64,000 nt of DNA from Defluviitaleaceae bacterium. GTDB taxonomy: Bacteria > Bacillota > Clostridia > Lachnospirales > WQUN01. The stretch spans positions 28,048-92,047 of the forward strand of contig WRLD01000003.1 in assembly GCA_009777845.1 (NCBI GenBank), written 5' to 3'. Of the stretch, positions 15,007-23,419 are shown one piece after another. Each line of letters starts with the position of its first letter. The stretch's first letter is position 1. The notes under the pieces are model-generated. The model ran no database searches. It saw only the letters and a list, made by a program, of their open reading frames with translations, and was not told where the DNA came from. The position numbers and the translations under genes were made by a program.

Positions 15007-17241
15007 ATGTCTAATATGGTAGTAAGAACAAATGTATTCGCGCTCAACGCGCACAGGAATTTAACCAACACAGGCCTACAGCAAAGGCAATCCTCGCAAA
15101 GACTTAGCTCCGGCTACAGAATAAACAGCGCGGCGGACGATGCCGCAGGTCTTGCGATTTCCGAATCAATGCGCGCGCAAATAAGAGGGCTTGACCAAGC
15201 CTCTATCAACGCGCAGGACGGCGTAGGGCTTATTCAAACCGCCGAGGGCGCGATGTCAACCATAAGCGATATGGTTATCCGCATACGCGAGCTTATTGTC
15301 CAAGCCGCCAACGATACCAATACGCCCGACAACCGCAATATGATTCAATTAGAAATCGACCAGCTTATGACGGAAATCAATGACGTTACTTTCCGTACAC
15401 AGTTTAATACTCGTACATTACTCGACGGCGGCCTAACAGGCGGCGGCGGCCCAACAAGCGCAGTTAGCTTGCAGTGGATGCTGTTCCAACAAGCCCGCGT
15501 TATTGGCTTGCCTCACCCAGGCGCGACAGTAGGCCCAGGCGGTTTACACCCAAACCCCAACGACATGAACCACACCAGTATGCGCGAGCAAATGATTGGG
15601 CTGCAAAATGGGCTTAATGACCTTGCGCGCCGTATATCCGATAGATTAGTAGCGCTTCCCGACGGCGACCCCGACAAAATAAGCACTGCCGAAAGAGATG
15701 CTATTTTCCACCCCGACAGATTAGACTTTAGTAGCCTAAACGGCATACTTACAGATGCTGAAAAACAAGAGTTACGCAATATCCAAAACAGGGCAGACGG
15801 TCTTTTGCGTACTTCTCTAGCGGCGGCACAGGAGCTATTTACTACTACGTCCGACCAAATTCGTGCATTGGGCGGTAAAGATGCCGTAAACAATGACGGC
15901 TCTCGCGTATTCCTAGAAAGCACGGTTGATGCTTGGTTTGACGATGCTACTGGCGGTCTTGCGGAAATAACAAGTCTACAAGAAATGATACTCGGCGTTG
16001 ATGCTGACGGCAAAATCGGCACACTCGGCGCACCTGCCGCAGGTAGCCTGCTTGCAGACTTGGGAGCTATTGATAGTAACGATATTCAAGGCTTAAACGA
16101 TTTTATACAAGAAAAATTAGTAGGTTGGACAAATGCGACAAATACAACCAATCCGCACACGGCTACAATACCTAATCCCGACTACGTTGATTGGGCTAAT
16201 GACCCTCTTAACATGATTAACGACCCTAATTATACAGACTTTAGCCATCTAGGTGCAGGGTTTGGTTGGGTTGATAACGATGTAATTATAGCGGTAGCTG
16301 GTGGTGTACCTCAAATTCCCGACCCAGATGTTACGATTAACGCTCCTGGTACTTGGGTTTCTGTTGGCGGAGGTTTCTTTAACGAGGACGACTACGACTT
16401 AACAGATACTACCTTGTGGGATACTACGTCCGCAGCTGCTGATAGTCCTGGTGCTGACTGGGGCTGGATTGCTGATGCAAACGGCGGTGCAGGAGCGTGG
16501 ACAAGGGAAAACTTAACTATACATGCGACTATCCCGCAAGTTCAAGACCCTGCCGCTCCTTTAGTTCCCGACCCCGATTTTGATATGACGGGCTATATAC
16601 AGATAGGCACTACAGACTTTTGGGTACCTGGCACGTATGAGTTCCTTGATGACCCACCGCAAATATTAGACCCCTCACTAACAAACCCATATGAACCAAC
16701 TATACCTAACCCCGAGTATGCCGACTTTGTTGCGGGTGGTACATGGGACGGTCCCACACTTAACACCCTCGAAGGCTTGCTAAGCTCCGCAATGGCTGTA
16801 CTCGCAGACGTAAACCTTGAGTCTAACGCCATGTGGTTCCAAATAGGCGCAAACTCTATGCAGGGCATGATACTACAGCTTAAAGGTATGCACACTGGTA
16901 TACTCGGCGGCGGACGCGGCGACCTCGCTATGCTTATAGACGTACGCCATAACAGCGGTATTCCTATCTCCGAACAGCTCGACCTAATAAAGGTAGCAGA
17001 AAACGTAGTAAACGGACAACGCGCACAGCTAGGCGCAATCCAAAACCGCCTAGAATTTACACGCCAATCACTCGACATTTCTTCCGAAAACCTCTCCGCC
17101 GCAGAATCAAGAATACGCGACACCGACATGGCAAAAGAAATGATGCGCTTTACCTCCGCACAAGTCCTACAACAAGCAGGCATATCAATGCTCGCACAAG
17201 CAAATCAGCTACCATCTTCTATCCTACAGCTCCTACAATAG
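15007..17241 (+). CDS. Flagellin with a very large variable domain
   Basis: The filament subunit. Residues about 1-145 form D0/D1 (RTNVFALNAHRNLTNTG, QRLSSGYRINSAADDAAGLA) and about 600-744 the returning C-terminal helices (LGAIQNRLEFTRQSLD, MMRFTSAQVLQQAG, ending SSILQLLQ). The middle 450 residues are unusual: Trp-, Asp- and Pro-rich, with repeated phrases such as IPNPDYVDWAN, DPNYTDF, PNPEYADF and VQDPAAPLVPDPDFD. At 744 residues it is far longer than the 270-500 of common flagellins. I start at the ATG at 15007; the ATG at 15016 (MVVRTN) is also possible because the ribosome site (GGGGG) is weak. It stands alone with a SigD promoter and its own terminator. Confidence 0.93.
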   Translation: MSNMVVRTNVFALNAHRNLTNTGLQQRQSSQRLSSGYRINSAADDAAGLAISESMRAQIRGLDQASINAQDGVGLIQTAEGAMSTISDMVIRIRELIVQAANDTNTPDNRNMIQLEIDQLMTEINDVTFRTQFNTRTLLDGGLTGGGGPTSAVSLQWMLFQQARVIGLPHPGATVGPGGLHPNPNDMNHTSMREQMIGLQNGLNDLARRISDRLVALPDGDPDKISTAERDAIFHPDRLDFSSLNGILTDAEKQELRNIQNRADGLLRTSLAAAQELFTTTSDQIRALGGKDAVNNDGSRVFLESTVDAWFDDATGGLAEITSLQEMILGVDADGKIGTLGAPAAGSLLADLGAIDSNDIQGLNDFIQEKLVGWTNATNTTNPHTATIPNPDYVDWANDPLNMINDPNYTDFSHLGAGFGWVDNDVIIAVAGGVPQIPDPDVTINAPGTWVSVGGGFFNEDDYDLTDTTLWDTTSAAADSPGADWGWIADANGGAGAWTRENLTIHATIPQVQDPAAPLVPDPDFDMTGYIQIGTTDFWVPGTYEFLDDPPQILDPSLTNPYEPTIPNPEYADFVAGGTWDGPTLNTLEGLLSSAMAVLADVNLESNAMWFQIGANSMQGMILQLKGMHTGILGGGRGDLAMLIDVRHNSGIPISEQLDLIKVAENVVNGQRAQLGAIQNRLEFTRQSLDISSENLSAAESRIRDTDMAKEMMRFTSAQVLQQAGISMLAQANQLPSSILQLLQ

Positions 17242-17278
17242 CCAATACCCCCTTTTATCCATCCCCATATTTAATTAC

Positions 17279-17304
17279 AAAAAAACGGCGTGTGCCGTTT
17301 TTTT
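17279..17304 (+). terminator. Intrinsic terminator of the flagellin gene
   Basis: AAACGGC-GTGT-GCCGTTT is a compact stem with a four-base loop followed by seven or more T, 38 bases after the stop codon. Confidence 0.9.
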
Positions 17305-17369
17305 GTTTTTTTTTGGGGGGGGGTATTTTTTTGTTTGGGGGTTTTGTATTTTTTTGTTTGGGGGGGTTT

Positions 17370-17880
17370 GTAGGGGACGAGTTTACTCGTCCCGAGGTTT
17401 GCACGTAGCAAATTGATGGGACGTTGCCTATCCCTCACAGTTGCGTGCGTACCTCGGGACGGATAAATCCGTCCCCTACAAGGAGCTTACACGCTTTTAC
17501 CGTTCATGCGATTGTGCGTTTGCCGTTCATGCGGTTGTTGTTTGTCGTTCGTGCGTTTGTTGTTCGCACGTTTGCCGTTTGTGCATTTGTCGTTCATGCG
17601 TTTGTCGTGGGGTTTTTGTAGGGGACGAGTTTACTCGTCCCGAGGTTTGCACGTAGCAAATTGATGGGACGTTGCCTATCCCTCAGTTGCGTGCGTACCT
17701 CGGGACGGATAAATCCGTCCCCTACAAGGAACTTACACGCTTTTACCGTTCATGCGTTTGCCGTTCGTGCGTTTGTCGTGGGGGTTTTGTAGGGGACGAG
17801 TTTACTCGTCCCGAGGTTTGCACGTACCAAATTGATGGGACGTTGCCTGTCCCTCAATTGCGTGCGTACCTCGTGACGAC
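17370..17880. repeat. Three tandem copies of dispersed repeat family B
   Basis: Full copies at 17370-17480 and 17618-17726 and a copy cut short at 17789-17873. Each begins TAGGGGACGAG-TTTA-CTCGTCCC (hairpin), has a middle with GCACGTA-CAAATTGATGGG, and full copies end GGGACGGATAAATCCGTCCCCTA, so the ends are inverted. Spacers between copies are made of degenerate GTTCRTGCGTTTGYC units (about 17497-17610 and 17748-17780). No gene is visible in 17242-17977. Confidence 0.85.
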
Positions 17881-17920
17881 ATTCCCACCACAGTACAGCG
17901 GTGAAAAGGGGCTATGCCCC
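17873..17920. repeat. Dispersed repeat family C, copy near hicA
   Basis: GACGACATTCCCACCACAGT, ACAGCGGTGAAAAGG and GGCTATGCCCC match the copy at 19122-19169. The end is a small GGGGC-TAT-GCCCC hairpin. It truncates the third family B copy. Confidence 0.75.
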
Positions 17921-17923
17921 CCC

Positions 17924-17952
17924 TTGATATATGCGTATAAAAGGCGTATACT
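17924..17952 (+). promoter_or_regulatory. SigA promoter of the hicAB pair
   Basis: TTGATA, a 17-base spacer and TATACT end 25 bases before the hicA start codon. Both hexamers are near consensus. Confidence 0.75.
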
Positions 17953-17977
17953 AATATAATTGAAAGGTGGTTTATGT

Positions 17978-18152
17978 ATGAAAACAAAGGATTTAGTTGC
18001 CATGCTAAACCGCAACGGCTGGGAATTTAAAAGACATGGTTCAAACCACGACATATACGTAAAAGGCAAAGAGCGTGAATCTATCGTACGGCACAGAGAA
18101 ACGGACGAAAGCCTTAGCCAAAGCCATTATCAAGCGACGTAATTTAAAGTAG
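17978..18152 (+). pseudogene. hicA: hicA toxin gene broken by a frameshift
   Basis: A HicA-type mRNA interferase of the dsRBD-like fold. AAGGTGG precedes the ATG at 17978. The first frame reads MKTKDLVAMLNRNGWEFKRH then GSNHDIYVKGKERESIVRHRE, with the catalytic His in the GSNHDIY strand, but then runs off into a non-family tail and stops at 18140. A shift of one base near 18099-18105 opens the frame that reads TKALAKAIIKRRNLK and stops at 18152, exactly the expected HicA C-terminal helix. So one base was gained or lost. The toxin is either dead or made by ribosomal slippage; a sequencing or assembly error cannot be ruled out. Confidence 0.8.
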
Positions 18153-18244
18153 TGCAAGCTCGCACATGAAAAACTGCCAAAGGCGAGCAAAAAGACAGTG
18201 TAAACTCGCACATGTAAAATCGCCAAAGGCGAGTCAAAAAAACA
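18153..18244 (+). repeat. Two 46-base direct repeats between hicA and hicB
   Basis: Copies at 18153-18198 and 18199-18244 share the frame TG(C/T)AA(G/A)CTCGCACATG, then CGCCAAAGGCGAG and CAAAAA. Each can form a CTCGC...GCGAG hairpin. HicA and HicB are usually adjacent, so this is an insertion or expansion. Confidence 0.8.
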
Positions 18245-18255
18245 GGAGGGTTAGT

Positions 18256-18654
18256 ATGAAAGCCGCATACCCGATTTTATTAAGCAACGGCAACACCCAT
18301 ATTGTCGTATCAATACCCGATTTTGACATCAACACACAGGGCAAAACCGAAGTGGAAGCAATAGAAATGGCGCGTGATGCAATAGGAATAATGGGTATCG
18401 ACATGGAGGACGAAAACGAAGCCTTGCCCACACCCACCGCATTATGCGACATTAAGAAAGAAAACGACACCGATATTGTTACCCTTGTTGATGTCGATTT
18501 TACGGAATATCGCCGCAAAAACGACCTGCGAGCCGTAAAAAAGAACTGCACAATACCGTCTTGGCTAAATGCCGAAGCGGAAAGGGCAGGCGTTAATTTC
18601 TCTGCAATCCTGCAAACCGCATTAAAACACGAGCTTAAAATAAGAGGGGCATAG
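18256..18654 (+). CDS. hicB: HicB antitoxin
   Basis: A 132-residue antitoxin. The N-terminal RNase H-like HicB domain (AAYPILLSNGNTHIVVSIPDF, then EAIEMARDAIGIMGIDMED) covers residues 1-70; the C-terminal part CTIPSWLNAEAERAGVNFSAIL-TALKHEL is a ribbon-helix-helix DNA-binding domain. I start at 18256, which follows CAGGAGG; an in-frame ATG at 18166 lies in the repeat and lacks a ribosome site. The gene is intact although its toxin partner appears frameshifted. Confidence 0.9.
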   Translation: MKAAYPILLSNGNTHIVVSIPDFDINTQGKTEVEAIEMARDAIGIMGIDMEDENEALPTPTALCDIKKENDTDIVTLVDVDFTEYRRKNDLRAVKKNCTIPSWLNAEAERAGVNFSAILQTALKHELKIRGA

Positions 18655-18740
18655 CCCCTTTTCTCAGACTGTAGCTTGGTGGGGGCATAGCCCCTTTTCT
18701 CCGACTGTAGCTTGGTGGGAATATCGCCTCGAAGCCTTAA
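18646..18740. repeat. Dispersed repeat family C, tandem copy
   Basis: GGGGCATAGCCCCTTTTCTC, then GACTGTAGCTTGGTGG occurs twice in tandem, 40 bases apart (the first overlaps the hicB stop). It is followed by GAATATCGCCTCGAAGCCTT, in reverse orientation to the copy at 19122. The GGGGC-ATA-GCCCC hairpin with TTTT may serve as hicB terminator. Confidence 0.75.
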
Positions 18741-18765
18741 CAACGTGTAAGCATATAAAAACAAT

Positions 18766-18854
18766 AAAACACGAATTTTTACAGATTTACGCAGATTTTG
18801 ATTTGGCACGAGCCAATCCGCAAAATCTGCGTAAATCCGTTAAATCCGTGTTCT
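18766..18854. repeat. Dispersed repeat family A copy
   Basis: AAACACGAAT...TTACGCAGATTTT on the left and AATCTGCGTAAATCCG...AATCCGTGTT on the right form imperfect inverted arms. Confidence 0.75.
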
Positions 18855-18914
18855 ATTATTTATGATTATCAAGCTCGGGAATACATTTACACCGTACTCA
18901 CTTTACTGTAAAAA

Positions 18915-19045
18915 ATTTTCACACAGAGGCACAGAGGCACAGAGGGCGAGAAGCACAGCAGACATGCCGACAGAAATTAAAATTTCCGCTCGATTGTCTG
19001 ATATGCCTCTCGCCCTCTGTGCCTCTGTGCCTCTGTGTGAAAATT
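18915..19045. repeat. Inverted repeat family D (CACAGAGG type)
   Basis: Arms of about 36 bases, TTTTCACACAGAGGCACAGAG and onward, and its exact reverse complement, enclose about 58 bases. The arms themselves contain tandem CACAGAGG units. A second element with the same arms lies at 46761-46915. Confidence 0.85.
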
Positions 19046-19111
19046 CTTTTAAACTAAACAACGAAGTTATACATTTTGCCCACTCTTTCCCACACCACAC
19101 AAAACAACCTA

Positions 19112-19169
19112 AAGGCTCGGGACGACATTCCCACCACAGTACAGCGGTGAAATGGGGCTATGCCCCTGC
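19112..19169. repeat. Dispersed repeat family C copy
   Basis: GGCTCGGGACGACATTCCCA, then CCACAGTACAGCGGTG and GGGGCTATGCCCC. It overlaps the end of the dac gene by about 12 bases, so part of the repeat is read as the final codons of that gene. Confidence 0.75.
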
Positions 19170-20312
19170 ATACCACCGCTTAAACATTCTATCCATAATA
19201 ATGCCAACCGACGCTTTCTCAATATCCTGCGGAATAATCAGCTCGCTACGCCCTACCTCGCTGCCCTCCCACGTATAAATCACCTCGCCAGCCGTTTGCC
19301 CCTGCAAAATCGGCGCATCTAGCGACTCGAGCAGCACCACCTCGCCGTCTAGCGACACATGCTTGCCCTTGGGCGCGACCATGTTTACCTGCTCTTTTAT
19401 TACCACGGGCGAGGTTTCCACGCTGCCCTTGTAAATTTTCACCTCGCCCATGGGCGTGCCAGTTTCTTCCTTTGCAATCAGCGCGTAATTTGCGTAGCCG
19501 TAGTCGAACAGCTTCATCGCGCTGTCGAATCGTGTAACAGGGTCTGGCGCGCCCAGCACAACGCCAATCAGCTGCATACCCTCTTTTTCCGCCGTGGCAG
19601 AAATGCAGTACAACGCCTGCGCAGTCGAGCCGGTTTTTAGCCCGGTCGCGCCGGAATAGCTACGGATTAGGCGGTTTGTGTTGGTTAGCCCAAACTCCTC
19701 CTCGCCGCGCGCCGTTTTGTGAATAATCTTGTCGAGCCGAATTTTTGCGTACTCGAACACCTGCGGATACTTCAAAATCAACTCGCGCGACATAAGCGCG
19801 ATGTCGTACGCAGTCGTTATATGCCCGTCCGCGTCCAGTCCGCACGCATTGACGAAATTTGTATTTTCCATGCCAAGGCTTCGCGCCTTGTTGTTCATTT
19901 GCGTAATAAAGGCTTCCTCGCTACCCGCGACAAATTCCGCCATAGCGACCGCGGCATCATTCGCGGAAGCAATAACGACAGATTTCACCAAATCTCGCAC
20001 TGTTTGCTTTTCCTCCGGTTCGAGAAAAATTTGCGAGCCGCCCATAGAAGCGGCGTGCGCGCTCACGGTGACGACATCGTCCCACTGTATTCGCTCCTGC
20101 TCGATTGCCTCGTAAATCAGAAGCATTGTCATAACCTTTGTTACGCTTGCGGGCGCGAGTTTTTCGTGTGCGTTATGTTCGTGCAAGATTTTGCCCGTTT
20201 CCGCTTCCATCAACAAGCTCGCCTTAGAATCCACCGAAACAGTGGCGTTTGCCGTTATGCTTAGAAAAAACACCGCCGCAAGCACGAGGGTCACTACTCT
20301 GTAAAATTTCAT
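19158..20312 (-). CDS. dacF: D-alanyl-D-alanine carboxypeptidase (PBP5/DacF type, S11)
   Basis: A secreted or membrane-tethered 384-residue enzyme that trims the terminal D-Ala from peptidoglycan stem peptides. A signal peptide spans about residues 1-24 (VVTLVLAAVFFLSITANA). The serine triad motifs are SVTK in LAPASVTKVM (about 57-60), SAN in IASANDAAVAM, and KTG in GLKTGSTAQAL. Residues about 275-375 form the beta-rich C-terminal domain followed by an amphipathic end that usually binds the membrane. AGGAAGG precedes the ATG. The symbol dacF is by similarity; in sporulating Firmicutes dacF is next to spoIIA genes, which are not here, so a general dac name would be equally fair. Confidence 0.92.
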   Translation of the reverse strand: MKFYRVVTLVLAAVFFLSITANATVSVDSKASLLMEAETGKILHEHNAHEKLAPASVTKVMTMLLIYEAIEQERIQWDDVVTVSAHAASMGGSQIFLEPEEKQTVRDLVKSVVIASANDAAVAMAEFVAGSEEAFITQMNNKARSLGMENTNFVNACGLDADGHITTAYDIALMSRELILKYPQVFEYAKIRLDKIIHKTARGEEEFGLTNTNRLIRSYSGATGLKTGSTAQALYCISATAEKEGMQLIGVVLGAPDPVTRFDSAMKLFDYGYANYALIAKEETGTPMGEVKIYKGSVETSPVVIKEQVNMVAPKGKHVSLDGEVVLLESLDAPILQGQTAGEVIYTWEGSEVGRSELIIPQDIEKASVGIIMDRMFKRWYAGA

Positions 20313-20495
20313 ACAAAAAAGTCCTTCCTAGTCTTGGAAGCTGTTTTCTGCTGTCTTGGCTCGGCGGTCAAATTTCCGCCGCTTCGACATTTGGCTATGA
20401 AAACAACTTCTTACTTTAATAAGTCTAGGTTGGACTATTTATAAATTTTTATGCAGAATTATTGTTGATGTTTTACGTTAAGTACAAAACACCAA

Positions 20496-20530
20496 CGGAC
20501 AGTCGGAGAAAAGGGGCGAAGCCCCTACGA
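20496..20530. repeat. Dispersed repeat family C, partial
   Basis: GGACAGTCGGAGAAAAGGGG and CGAAGCCCCTA match one end of family C. It directly precedes a family A copy. Confidence 0.55.
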
Positions 20531-20559
20531 CAAACGCACAAAGCCAAAATGTATAAATC

Positions 20560-20755
20560 AAACACGGATTCAACGGATTTTCGCGGATTACGCGGATTCG
20601 TTCGTGCAAAAATCCGCTTAAATCTGTGTAAATCCGCTAAATCCGTGTTTAATCATTGAAACCAAAAAATCTACACGCTTTTGACATTCGTGCGTTTTTC
20701 TTTGACATTGCTTTTAAATCCGCATAAATCCGTGCAAATCCACTAAATCCGCATA
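20560..20755. repeat. Dispersed repeat family A, full copy plus fragment
   Basis: AAACACGGATTCAACGGATT at the left and AATCCGCTAAATCCGTGTTT at the right (to about 20651) form inverted arms. A second partial set of AAATCCG units follows at about 20707-20755. The left flank repeats the flank of the copy at position 74. The long gap 20313-21374 contains only repeats; I see no gene in it. Confidence 0.8.
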
Positions 20756-20802
20756 TTCACACATTTAGGCTTCGTACGCTTGTCGCAGTATCATTGTTCT
20801 TT

Positions 20803-20971
20803 GTAGGGGACGAGTTTACTCGTCCCGAGGTACGCACGTTTATCAATTAGAAGCGGGCAACGTCCATTAAGCAGGCAGTAAGGTGTTGTCTAAGTGGTTT
20901 TCTTAGACAACACCGCACGCCGACCAACGCAGAACGAGGTAATCTCGGGACGGATAAATCCGTCCCCTACA
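20803..20971. repeat. Dispersed repeat family B, long copy with inner hairpin
   Basis: It starts GTAGGGGACGAGTTTACTCG and ends GGGACGGATAAATCCGTCCCC. The middle differs from the 17.4-kb copies and contains a perfect 13-bp hairpin GGTGTTGTCTAAG / CTTAGACAACACC at 20882-20914. Confidence 0.8.
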
Positions 20972-21206
20972 AGAACCTGCAATTTCCCCAGTGGTTTAAC
21001 AAATGATTTCTGCAACACAAATTTGCACGACCGAATCCGCCAAATCTGCGAAATTAACGCAGAACGAGGTAACCTCGGGACGGATAAATCCGTCCCCTAC
21101 AAGAACCTGCAATTTCCCCAGTGGTTTAACAAATTCAAATGGTTTAACAAACGAGTCCTTCAACACGAATTTGCACGAACGAATCCGCCAAATCTGCGAA
21201 AATCCG
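20926..21206. repeat. Imperfect tandem duplication of mixed repeat families
   Basis: A 79-base block at 20926-21004 recurs at 21056-21134 with one mismatch; it contains the end of a family B unit and CAATTTCCCCAGTGGTTTAA. The following block with AATTTGCACGA, CGAATCCGCCAAATCTGCG at 21013-21053 recurs at 21161-21206. The structure points to a duplication of about 130-148 bases. Confidence 0.8.
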
Positions 21207-21374
21207 TTAAATCCGTGTTTCCAATGTTTTAATCCGCCAAATCTGCAAAAATCCGCATTCCAACATCGTATTCCCACAAGCCGTTAAGGCTTCAAGATAA
21301 CATTCCCACAACAAATCAATGCTTTGCATAACCGCAAAACATCAATCTACCAGTCGGACAAAACGAACAACGCC

Positions 21375-22541
21375 CTAATTCCGCTCAGGCCGCTTCTTCC
21401 AATCACGCAAAAACTGCGGCGTTGATTCCTCGCCAATCAAGCGGAAAGTAGACTCGCGTATAGGCGGCAATTCTTCACGCTCGGCGGTTTGGATATTAGG
21501 CGGCGTATCGTTGTAGCTGTTACGTTGCGGCTGATGGTATGGGTCGGCGGCTCTGGCACGCGAGGCTGTTTGCGGGGTCGCGCTTTCGTCCAAGCCAGTG
21601 GCAATAACCGTAACGCGCACCTCGTCCTTTAACGAATCGTCGATTCTCGCGCCGAACATAATAATTGCATCGGGGTCGATAAGCGTGTTTGCGTATTCCT
21701 GCGCACGAGCCACTTCCTTTAGCCCTAGGCTAGAATCACCCGCAAAGCAGACGATTATGGCTTTCGCACCCTTTAGCGAGGTTTCGAGCAATGGGCTTTC
21801 GATAGCCGATTTTATGGCTGTTTCTACCTTATTTTTCCCAGAAGCAGTGCCAACGCCCATGTGCGCGATGCCTTGGTCTTTCATTACCGTTTCGAGGTCG
21901 GCGAAGTCAACATTGATAAGCCCGCCCTCGCTGATTATGCCGCTTATTCCCACTACGCCCTGGTGCAAAACCTCGTCGGCATAACGGAACGCGTCCACGA
22001 GGGAAACATCGTCGCCTATGGTGGAAAGCAGCTTCTCATTGGGAATAATTACCAGCGTGTCCACGTTTTTGCGGAACTCGGCAATGCCTTCGAGCGCGTT
22101 ACGCATACGCGGCCCGCCCTCAAAAGCAAAGGGCTTGGTAACAACGCCGATAGTAAGCACGTTTTTTTCCTTTGCCACACTGGCAATAACTGGCGCGGCG
22201 CCCGTGCCTGTTCCGCCGCCCATGCCCGCAGTTATAAACAATAGCTCCGTATTGTCTATGGCGTTGGCGATTACGTCGCGTGTTTCCTCTGCGGCGCGGC
22301 GGCCTACCTCGGGCTTTCCGCCCGCCCCAAGACCGCGCGTGAGCTTTTCGCCAAGCTGTATACGAACAGAAGCCTTAGACTTCGTCAAGGCCTTATTGTC
22401 AGTATTCGCGGAAATAAATTCAATGTCCTGGACACCTGCGTCCACCATGCGGTCAACAGCGTTGTTTCCGCCGCCGCCTACGCCTATTACCTTAATTCTT
22501 GCGCTAAGCTCCCTAGAAGTATCTACATCAATATTCAACAC
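21375..22541 (-). CDS. ftsZ: Cell division GTPase FtsZ
   Basis: The tubulin-like GTPase that forms the division ring. 388 residues. The start region VIGVGGGGNNAVDRMVDAG, the tubulin signature GGGTGTGAAP (about residues 106-115), the T7-loop area with NVDFADLETVM and the C-terminal peptide TPQFLRDWKKR, which docks FtsA/SepF/ZapA-type partners, are all present. The GTG start at 22541 follows GGGGGG. It stands alone: no ftsA, ftsQ or mur genes flank it, unlike the dcw cluster of many Firmicutes. The 206-base upstream gap is AT-rich without a promoter I would name. Confidence 0.97.
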   Translation of the reverse strand: MLNIDVDTSRELSARIKVIGVGGGGNNAVDRMVDAGVQDIEFISANTDNKALTKSKASVRIQLGEKLTRGLGAGGKPEVGRRAAEETRDVIANAIDNTELLFITAGMGGGTGTGAAPVIASVAKEKNVLTIGVVTKPFAFEGGPRMRNALEGIAEFRKNVDTLVIIPNEKLLSTIGDDVSLVDAFRYADEVLHQGVVGISGIISEGGLINVDFADLETVMKDQGIAHMGVGTASGKNKVETAIKSAIESPLLETSLKGAKAIIVCFAGDSSLGLKEVARAQEYANTLIDPDAIIMFGARIDDSLKDEVRVTVIATGLDESATPQTASRARAADPYHQPQRNSYNDTPPNIQTAEREELPPIRESTFRLIGEESTPQFLRDWKKRPERN

Positions 22542-22747
22542 GGGACCCCCCGACCAATTTTATTTTAGCTTGCCAGTATTCTAACATTCTCTATAATACA
22601 CAAAAAAGGGTCACTTGTCTACAACTCTCTTTCAGAAAAATTTTAGAAAAATTTTTTGCGTGGTTTTTTGAATGGTTGCGTTTTGCTAAAACAAACTATC
22701 CTTAAAGTTTTTCCACTTTTCCTCGCTGTTTTTGGCTAAATGCAACT

Positions 22748-23347
22748 TCACCGCAACCGCCCCCAATCCTCCCAGCTTCTATTACGGATAGTGCTGACAA
22801 TCACAAAAATAACTAAGCCCATTTGAATAGAGAACGGTATAACGAAAACAGGACGGCTATACCACGCACGAGTAGGGACGTAGCTATGCAAAACTCTAAG
22901 TGCTTCCCTTATCTCGGGAGTGCGTGGTGATGAGCTTGGTACGTTTAAGAGAAGTGTTGCGTTTAGTAGCCCTCGCTCGTCAAAGAAGAAAGCAATGCTA
23001 CTATTACTCGTTAAAGATTTAAACTCCCCTATAGCATACTCAACCACATCACCACTAATCCGCAACATAAAATCCTCTACAGATTTTACGCCCTCTATCT
23101 TGATTTCCAAACAAGGCCCTCTATCTCGTGTACTAGGGCGAAAATCTGTTACAAAAAGCCTTTCATATGGGGCTAATTCAAATTGAAATGCCGCTGCGAT
23201 TGCTTCCTTGTGGTGTGCTTCCCTAAAATACTGTATTTCGATTGAATCGGGGGTATTCGGAAACCATGAAACAAACATGACCGCAAGAAATACAGGAAAG
23301 CCCATCAGTATTGCGAAGCAACCTGCCGTACGCTCTCCGCTTGTCAT
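22748..23347 (-). CDS. Two-helix membrane protein, paralogue 1 of 3
   Basis: A 199-residue protein of no family I recognise. An N-terminal helix (about 10-30) and a C-terminal helix (about 165-187) flank an extracytoplasmic domain. It shares with the two genes upstream the string AFQFELAPYERLFVTDFR, a GVKSVEDFMLRISG segment, an NVPSSSPRTPEI segment and a final PVFVIPFSIQ before the last helix. So all three descend from one gene. It is the last gene of the operon led by the large TSP3/VWA protein. I infer a surface complex; nothing points to a reaction. Confidence 0.75.
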   Translation of the reverse strand: MTSGERTAGCFAILMGFPVFLAVMFVSWFPNTPDSIEIQYFREAHHKEAIAAAFQFELAPYERLFVTDFRPSTRDRGPCLEIKIEGVKSVEDFMLRISGDVVEYAIGEFKSLTSNSSIAFFFDERGLLNATLLLNVPSSSPRTPEIREALRVLHSYVPTRAWYSRPVFVIPFSIQMGLVIFVIVSTIRNRSWEDWGRLR

Positions 23348-23419
23348 GGTAGTATAAGGAAAGGCTCGTTGTTGTTTCCGTTTTGAATAGTCAAAAAAAT
23401 CCCGCCCCTTTTATTGGCT

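Noticed and set aside
17370..17880. CRISPR array
   Set aside because: Three copies of about 110 bases with unequal, repetitive spacers and inner hairpins do not fit repeat-spacer sizes, and no cas gene is present.
17441..17959. Cys-rich plus-strand frames after the flagellin gene
   Set aside because: They arise from the GTTCGTGCG-type repeat and family B units and lack ribosome sites.
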